Assembly (NCBI GenBank): GCA_910584095.1
Contig: CAJTYU010000013.1
Coordinates: 16,662 to 80,661, forward strand
Length of the DNA: 64,000 nt
Source: an uncultured Dorea sp.
Lineage (GTDB): Bacteria > Bacillota > Clostridia > Lachnospirales > Lachnospiraceae
Direction of reading: 5' to 3'
Positions within the stretch are counted from its first letter, which is position 1. The number at the start of each line of letters is the position of its first letter. Shown here one piece after another: positions 59,715 to 64,000 of this stretch. The translations under genes were made by a program, and so were the position numbers. The notes beneath the pieces are model-generated. The model made no database searches, was not told the DNA's origin, and saw only the letters and a program-made list of their open reading frames with translations.

Positions 59715-60155
59715 CTATTGCTGCTCGTTCTCAAAATCAATTATTCTCTGTACTTTATCCACTGACCTGCAGTTCGGATCCCATTCCACAGACAAGTACT
59801 CCTTTACCAGCTCCTTTGCAAGCTGGATTCCGATTACCTGTGATCCCATCGTAATCACATTAGCATGATTGGAAAGCTCCGCTCTCTGAGCTTGATACAC
59901 ATCATGTATACATGCCGCATAGGCGCCTTTCACCTTATTGGCCGCAATAGATACGCCAATACCTGTTCCGCATACCACAATCCCTCTGTCATATTCCTTC
60001 GCTGCAACTGCTTTAGCCACCTCAATGGCCGTATTGGCATAGATTGGATCATCGCTGCCGAAATCGCCCGTCTCATGTCCAAGTCCTTTCACATACTCCA
60101 TCAGCTGCAATTTAAATTCTTCCGCGTTCGGGTCACATCCAAATGCTATCTTCAT
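59715..60155 (-). CDS. rpiB: Ribose 5-phosphate isomerase B family (RpiB/LacAB)
   Basis: The 146-residue sugar-phosphate isomerase interconverts aldose and ketose phosphates. It has the start MKIAFGCDPNAEEFK, the active-site ICGTGIG-type motif VVCGTGIGVSIAANK with the catalytic cysteine, and the HDVYQAQRAELSNHANVITMGSQVIG region. The ATG at 60155 has AGGAGG 8 bases upstream. In the canonical enzyme the N-terminal motif is DHAG; here it is DPNA, so the substrate may differ from ribose 5-phosphate. It follows the araL/araM-like genes. Confidence 0.88.
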   Translation of the reverse strand: MKIAFGCDPNAEEFKLQLMEYVKGLGHETGDFGSDDPIYANTAIEVAKAVAAKEYDRGIVVCGTGIGVSIAANKVKGAYAACIHDVYQAQRAELSNHANVITMGSQVIGIQLAKELVKEYLSVEWDPNCRSVDKVQRIIDFENEQQ

Positions 60156-60194
60156 CTTCAAATCCTCCTATAAAATATGTTTATGATTACTACC

Positions 60195-60238
60195 CCTTAC
60201 TGCCAGTAAGGAACAAGTTTCTCCGTATTTATTACGGA
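60195..60238. repeat. Two short palindromes upstream of rpiB
   Basis: CCTTACTG and CAGTAAGG (60195-60211, one-base centre) form a perfect 8-bp dyad, and TCCGTA/TACGGA (60222-60238) forms a second 6-bp one with a 5-base loop. They lie 40-83 bases before the rpiB start and may be operators or mRNA hairpins. Confidence 0.45.
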
Positions 60239-60314
60239 CTGGAAAAAGAATATCTTTCCACATCTGCCGAAGCCTCCCGCAACCATTCTATCTAAAAACT
60301 GCGCTGCGGCAATC

Positions 60315-61109
60315 TTACAGATATTTCCTCATCTCACCCAATGAATCGTAAATACAAGTCGGCTCCGTATCCGACTCTTCCACAGTCTTCATATCCGCCT
60401 CTCCGGTCAGCACCAGAAAACCTTTCGCTCCATTGTTTACCCCTGTTGCCACATCCGTATACAAACGGTCCCCCACAAAAGCCATCTCAGAGGGAGCATA
60501 ACCGGTAAGCTCGGTAATCATCTCTACCGTCTCCTCCCACGGCTTTCCAAGAAATCTGGGCTTTACTCCTGTAGAATCTGTAATCAAACTGCACATTGCA
60601 CCGCAATCGGGCATAAATCCATATTCCGTAGGGCAGTTCGTGTCCATATGGGTTGCAATAAACGGAACTCCATTCCGCACATAATGGCAGATCCGGTCTA
60701 ATTTATGATAGGTCAAGGTGGTATCAAAACTTTGTACCGCCACATCCGGCGCATCCTCCACAAGCTGGATCCCCTTTGCTTTCCAGTTTTCCTCTAAAAC
60801 CGGCGTACCGTTTAAATACACCCTCGCCCCTGGATAATTCACCTTTAAAAACTCTGCACATACATCCCCCGCGGTAACAACCTTGTTTTTCTCCACTTCC
60901 AGACCCAATTTACGAAGCTTTTCCACATACACCATTGGAACCTTGGACGCATTATTTGTAAAAAATATGAAATCTCTGTTATCGGAGGCCTCTACCTGAC
61001 GGATAAAATCCAGCGCTCCTTCAATCAACTGATCTCCTAAATACACAGTTCCATCCATATCCAATACAAACAGCTTCACGTCCTTTAACGCTTCTTCTTT
61101 CTTTAACAT
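60315..61109 (-). CDS. HAD-superfamily sugar-phosphate phosphatase (NagD/AraL-like)
   Basis: The 264-residue protein is a class IIA HAD phosphatase. Motif I DMDGTVYLG is at residues 17-25, motif II FFTNNAS near 49-55, the conserved lysine in LGKPWEE, and motif III VGDRLYTDVATG near 218. The cap domain is of the NagD type. In Bacillus subtilis the related AraL is encoded beside AraM; here the gene follows an AraM-like gene by 11 bases. It probably dephosphorylates glycerol 1-phosphate or another small sugar phosphate, but the substrate is inferred. Confidence 0.87.
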   Translation of the reverse strand: MLKKEEALKDVKLFVLDMDGTVYLGDQLIEGALDFIRQVEASDNRDFIFFTNNASKVPMVYVEKLRKLGLEVEKNKVVTAGDVCAEFLKVNYPGARVYLNGTPVLEENWKAKGIQLVEDAPDVAVQSFDTTLTYHKLDRICHYVRNGVPFIATHMDTNCPTEYGFMPDCGAMCSLITDSTGVKPRFLGKPWEETVEMITELTGYAPSEMAFVGDRLYTDVATGVNNGAKGFLVLTGEADMKTVEESDTEPTCIYDSLGEMRKYL

Positions 61110-61120
61110 ATCCCGCTCCT

Positions 61121-62299
61121 CTATCCGTAAATTTCCTTTGTTATTTTCTCAGCAATCTCTTCCAAACGGCCGTGCTCTTTTGCAAACTGCATCACTGAAT
61201 ACCGCGGCCGTACACTATATCCTTTCAATAGACTCTCATGGAACAGTTCTCTCGAAATACCGATATCCTTCGGGCTTACCGGCGCTCCGCCTTTTTCAAG
61301 AAGCTTTTCTATTTCCTGATGAGACGGACACTGTTCTTTCGTGCCATCGGGAAGGATATCCTCCAGCTCTTCGAAAAATCTGGCAATAACCGGCGTTGCA
61401 ACGCCAACCTGAAGACCGTGATGGCGGGGATTCTCACCCCGTGCAATAGAATCCATTTCCCAAAAATGAGACAGCATATGCTCTGCACCGGATGCAGGTC
61501 TTGAAATGTTGATCAGCGCCATGGCGACTCCGGTAAGCGTCAGCGCTTCCATAAGCGCTCCCAGCGACTCCCCGTCCCGTTCCTTTAGACCTTCCGCCTT
61601 GGCAAAGCATTTATCCAGCGCTCTCTGCACCAGCGTCACACAGGTCTCACAGCGATAATCGCCGTTCGCTTTCACCGCAAGATCCCAGTCGGCAAGAGCC
61701 GTAATCTTTCCGATCACATCGCCATAACCTGCCTGAATCAAATCCTGAGGCGCAGTCTGCAGCACATCCGTATCTCCCACCAATCCATAGGTTAAGTGAG
61801 CCGCCGGCGAGTATTTGAATCCTTGTGAAATAATCGGCGCTCCATCGGCAACATAACCATCCATAGAAGGGGCCGTTGCAACAATGATATATGGGATCTT
61901 CGTACGCGAGGTAATAAATTTCACGGAATCATTCAATACTCCCGATCCAACTGCTATCATCAGATTCACATCCAGATCCTGCTCCTGAATAATTCTCCCT
62001 AACGTTTCCTCATCCGGCAGAAGAATATCTTCTCCCACATCAAACAAAAGTTCCTTTACATTAAAGCTATTGCTCTTCAAAAGTTCTACTGCCTTCTTTC
62101 CCGCCGCCTTATATGTATTATTATCAAAGACTATCAGTATTTTGCCATCTTTAAACGGCTCCGCTATCTTAGGCAGTTCTTCTATGGCTCCTTTTCCAAT
62201 AGCCATATCGTGAACACTGAAGTTGTGACGGCGTCCGCAGGAGCATTCAAACTCTGTACGCGGCATCTCATTCATTGTCATGTTAAGAATCTCATTCAT
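61121..62299 (-). CDS. sn-Glycerol-1-phosphate dehydrogenase (AraM/EgsA-like)
   Basis: The 392-residue protein is an iron-alcohol-dehydrogenase-fold enzyme that reduces dihydroxyacetone phosphate to sn-glycerol 1-phosphate. It has the cofactor region AVGSGVLNDSVKFI, TAPSMDGYVADGAPII, and metal-binding histidines in GAEHMLSHFWE and ARGENPRHHGLQVG. An N-terminal CSCGRRH stretch adds extra cysteines. The start at 62299 has AAGGAGG 9 bases upstream. It lies between a SorC regulator and a NagD/AraL-like phosphatase, the latter recalling the araL-araM pair of Bacillus. Confidence 0.88.
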   Translation of the reverse strand: MNEILNMTMNEMPRTEFECSCGRRHNFSVHDMAIGKGAIEELPKIAEPFKDGKILIVFDNNTYKAAGKKAVELLKSNSFNVKELLFDVGEDILLPDEETLGRIIQEQDLDVNLMIAVGSGVLNDSVKFITSRTKIPYIIVATAPSMDGYVADGAPIISQGFKYSPAAHLTYGLVGDTDVLQTAPQDLIQAGYGDVIGKITALADWDLAVKANGDYRCETCVTLVQRALDKCFAKAEGLKERDGESLGALMEALTLTGVAMALINISRPASGAEHMLSHFWEMDSIARGENPRHHGLQVGVATPVIARFFEELEDILPDGTKEQCPSHQEIEKLLEKGGAPVSPKDIGISRELFHESLLKGYSVRPRYSVMQFAKEHGRLEEIAEKITKEIYG

Positions 62300-62339
62300 T
62301 GTAATTTTCCTCCTTGAGCTTGTCATCTTTTTCTTTAAA

Positions 62340-63290
62340 TTATTCTTCAGATGCCAGCGCCAGCGCGCACCGAACATCTGTAATTAATGTATTAATATAC
62401 CTTCCTTGAATCGCTCCCCGAATTGCTGGCAGCTTCTCAAGTCCTCCGGCTATTCCCACAGATCGGGAAATCTTCTTTAATCGGTGTATGTCAATGCCTA
62501 CTACATTATTATCCGTGCGAAACGGCAACGTGTCCCCATTCTCGTCATAAAACTGCATACAGAGCTCCCCGGCGGCCTTTCTCGCAATCAAAGATTCAAT
62601 CTCATTTTCCTTAAAATAACCAGTCGCTTTTATTGCTGAATTATCATTGGGATACCCTATTCCAACTAATGCGACATCTAATTTTGGAAAAAGCCCAATT
62701 GCTGACAACAGGCTCTCTTCCCGCATTAATTCGTCCCGTATCTGCCTGCTGGAAACCCTCGCCGGCGCATGAAGCGGAACAAATACCCCATCATAAAAGC
62801 GGGACATCTCCTCAGCTAAACTATTAGCATGAAGCTCAGTCCGAAGCATGCCCATTCCGCCTATCAGCGGAACAAATGTAAGATTCTTTATCGTTGGATT
62901 CACCAGTGAAGAAACCATATGATAAAGCGTCGAACCCATAGACACGCCCACAAGATCGCCGTCTTTGATCATATACTTCAGATATCCGGCCGCAGCGTTT
63001 CCGAGAGCCATCTCTAAATCTTCTTCCGAAGTTCCAGAATCTACAACCAAGACCTCCCAAAGCCCATATCTTTGTTCCAGCTCCTGCTCAAGCTCCCAAT
63101 GCACTATGGTATCCAAGCCCGGAATCTTTATCTCTACCATATTCTGTTCTCTTGCAGATTTAAGAAGCTTCGCAACCGTAGGCCTCGACAGTCCCAGCTG
63201 CTTACCAATCTGCTGTTGGCTGACTTCCTTATTATAATACAAATCACACACCTTAATCATTAGCCGAGGATCATCCACTAATTTTCTCAT
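62340..63290 (-). CDS. SorC/DeoR-type sugar-binding transcriptional regulator
   Basis: The 316-residue protein has an N-terminal helix-turn-helix (YYNKEVSQQQIGKQLGLSRPTVAKLLKSAREQNMVEI, residues 18-54) and a SorC-type sugar-phosphate-binding domain (LVGVSMGSTLYHMVSSL, TFVPLIGGMG, VALVGIGYPND, LPAIRGAIQGRYINTLITD). Members sense phosphorylated sugars. It is the first gene of a likely operon with the araM-like dehydrogenase, the phosphatase and rpiB, and is probably autoregulated through the upstream dyads. Confidence 0.9.
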   Translation of the reverse strand: MRKLVDDPRLMIKVCDLYYNKEVSQQQIGKQLGLSRPTVAKLLKSAREQNMVEIKIPGLDTIVHWELEQELEQRYGLWEVLVVDSGTSEEDLEMALGNAAAGYLKYMIKDGDLVGVSMGSTLYHMVSSLVNPTIKNLTFVPLIGGMGMLRTELHANSLAEEMSRFYDGVFVPLHAPARVSSRQIRDELMREESLLSAIGLFPKLDVALVGIGYPNDNSAIKATGYFKENEIESLIARKAAGELCMQFYDENGDTLPFRTDNNVVGIDIHRLKKISRSVGIAGGLEKLPAIRGAIQGRYINTLITDVRCALALASEE

Positions 63291-63312
63291 ACTCTCTGTC
63301 TCCTATGATTCT

Positions 63313-63341
63313 ATTATATATATACCCTCCTACCATGTCAA
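63313..63341 (-). promoter_or_regulatory. Consensus sigma-A promoter of the sorC operon
   Basis: Minus-strand TTGACA (63336-63341) and TATAAT (63313-63318) match the consensus perfectly with a 17-base spacer. The start codon is 22 bases past the -10 box. Confidence 0.8.
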
Positions 63342-63349
63342 TATCTATT

Positions 63350-63426
63350 TTTACATTTTGACGATTATATATTTATTTCTTATTCTATATTTCGATTATT
63401 TGTTTTTTATATTTACATTTTGTAAA
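63350..63426. promoter_or_regulatory. Paired candidate SorC operators
   Basis: The 11-mer TTTACATTTTG occurs at 63350-63360, just upstream of the -35 box, and again at 63412-63422, 62 bases away (about six helix turns). The distal copy extends to a perfect TTTACA/TGTAAA dyad (63412-63426). CGATTAT also occurs at 63362 and 63393. Spaced copies like this suit a tetrameric SorC regulator. The rest of the 304-base gap between sorC and the small gene holds a small ATCCTTC/GAAGGAT hairpin near 63527-63541. Confidence 0.5.
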
Positions 63427-63573
63427 AGTCTGTTTTCAACTTATTTCACAATCATAAAAAACAAAATTTCATAATTAAGGAATGTGCCAAGCACAGCCGT
63501 TTACAACATCTTCGTATAAATGCGCATCCTTCCGAAGGATTTTATAATATAGAAATAAATTTTCCTAATGTAT

Positions 63574-63598
63574 AAAAAAAGCAGCCTCAAAAGGCTAC
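63574..63598 (-). terminator. Terminator of the 61-residue protein gene
   Basis: GTAGCC and GGCTGC arms (one G-T pair) with a 6-base loop overlap the stop codon and are followed on the minus strand by seven T. Confidence 0.8.
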
Positions 63599-63780
63599 TC
63601 TCCTCCCGGACCACTGCGTTTCGGAACCTCGTCCGGTATAACATCCGAAGCAGAATTTCTATAAGCGTTGCTGCCCGGTTTTTTCTCTGACGGAAGCGGC
63701 GAATCACGGTAAATTGCTGATTCCCGATTCCCTTCATAAGCATCTTTTGTCTGAGTATAATCTCTTGACTGCATTTTCAT
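63595..63780 (-). CDS. Small hydrophilic protein of unknown function (61 residues)
   Basis: The frame begins MKMQSRDYTQTKDAYEGNRE with AAAGGAG 8 bases upstream and ends PKRSGPGGE just inside a strong terminator, so it looks like a real single-gene unit. It is rich in Ser, Pro, Glu and Arg, has no membrane helix or cysteines, and is probably disordered. Repeated SxxY and NxA-type patterns occur but no known domain. I do not recognise a function; small spore or stress proteins are possible. Confidence 0.65.
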   Translation of the reverse strand: MKMQSRDYTQTKDAYEGNRESAIYRDSPLPSEKKPGSNAYRNSASDVIPDEVPKRSGPGGE

Positions 63781-63941
63781 ATACACACTCCTTTCCATAA
63801 TAAAGTGTGCATATATAAAAAAAATATACAAGAAAAATAAAAAAAGCAGATAACGGGAAATGAAATGCCCTTTATCATAGTGTAAAACTATTTTTTTTCT
63901 TTGATTTTTCCTTAAAATATCCGTCGTTTTTACCTACTGTT

Positions 63942-64000
63942 TTATTTTTGCATATTTTTCAGTATCAATCCAGTATCAGCTTTCACCCCGGCCAGCATCC
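63942..64000 (-). CDS. Possible C-terminal end of a gene running off the window
   Basis: One minus-strand frame is open from the right edge to a TAA at 63942-63944 and encodes about 19 residues ending LILKNMQK. The other two frames contain stops. This is too short to identify, and it may be chance. Confidence 0.25.
   Translation of the reverse strand, partial: MLAGVKADTGLILKNMQK

Noticed and set aside
63501..63743. 80-codon minus-strand frame overlapping the 61-residue gene
   Set aside because: It reads through the terminator hairpin and has no Shine-Dalgarno; the 61-residue frame fits the local signals better.
1..64000. tRNA, rRNA, prophage or restriction/defence genes
   Set aside because: None recognised by eye on either strand; a tRNAscan or profile search would be decisive for short RNAs.

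Overview
The window looks like a chromosomal segment of a spore-forming, anaerobic Lachnospiraceae-type Firmicute (Clostridium cluster XIVa). This is inferred from a complete spoIIIA operon, the xseA-xseB-ispA-tlyA-nadK-argR-recN order, the dnaG-sigA-trmK-nif3 order, strong AGGAGG ribosome binding sites and small stop/start overlaps. No rRNA, tRNA, CRISPR array, insertion sequence or prophage was recognised. Most genes lie on the minus strand; plus-strand genes are a membrane hydrolase, a LysR regulator, a PRPP synthetase-like gene and aroC.

Layout. 1-6.2 kb: housekeeping operon asp23-nusB-xseA-xseB-ispA-tlyA-nadK-argR-recN (recN cut by the window edge). 6.3-7.9 kb: prfC. 8.0-13.3 kb: polyamine ABC operon led by its own HTH-cupin regulator (regulator-potA-potB-potC-potD), with a repeated-element operator. 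13.4-16.8 kb: AT-rich accessory patch with a two-TM protein, a MarR regulator and a divergent hydrolase/membrane fusion whose promoter overlaps a 25-bp dyad. 16.9-21.9 kb: spoIIIAA-AH. 22.0-28.7 kb: a catabolic locus of TIM-barrel enzyme, Fe-S/flavin ene-reductase, YdiB-like quinate/shikimate dehydrogenase and MFS transporter, with a divergent LysR regulator; its intergenic spacers hold long RNA hairpins. 28.7-31.8 kb: der-plsY-gpsA. 31.9-33.1 kb: divergent PRPP synthetase. 33.2-37.1 kb: hybrid sensor kinase plus solute-binding lipoprotein without permeases. 37.3-38.9 kb: cell-wall-binding polysaccharide deacetylase. 39-46 kb: leuB-ilvD-ilvB-serC-serA behind an unusual leader with serially complementary segments. 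46.1-49.7 kb: yajC, tgt and an L,D-transpeptidase with a hyperacidic cytoplasmic tail. 50-51 kb: aroC. 51.1-58.5 kb: dnaG-sigA-trmK-nif3-nucleoside kinase-unknown secreted protein. 58.6-64 kb: dgt, rpiB, an araL-like phosphatase, an araM-like glycerol-1-phosphate dehydrogenase, a SorC regulator and a small unknown protein.

How they fit together. Core information processing (sigA, dnaG, nusB, prfC, der, tgt, trmK, recN), isoprenoid and phospholipid precursors (ispA, gpsA, plsY), amino-acid synthesis (ilv/leu/ser/aroC) and sporulation form the stable backbone. The most unusual content is (a) the anaerobic quinate/shikimate-type operon carrying an ene-reductase and structured spacers, (b) the leuB leader with mutually exclusive hairpins and neither T-box nor terminator, (c) a possible hairpin-split ribosome binding site in front of tgt, (d) the MarR-hydrolase island, and (e) the araM/araL/rpiB module under a SorC regulator. 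Functions of (a) and (e) are inferred from family and context only. Start sites were moved to the codon with the best Shine-Dalgarno sequence where the longest frame had none.
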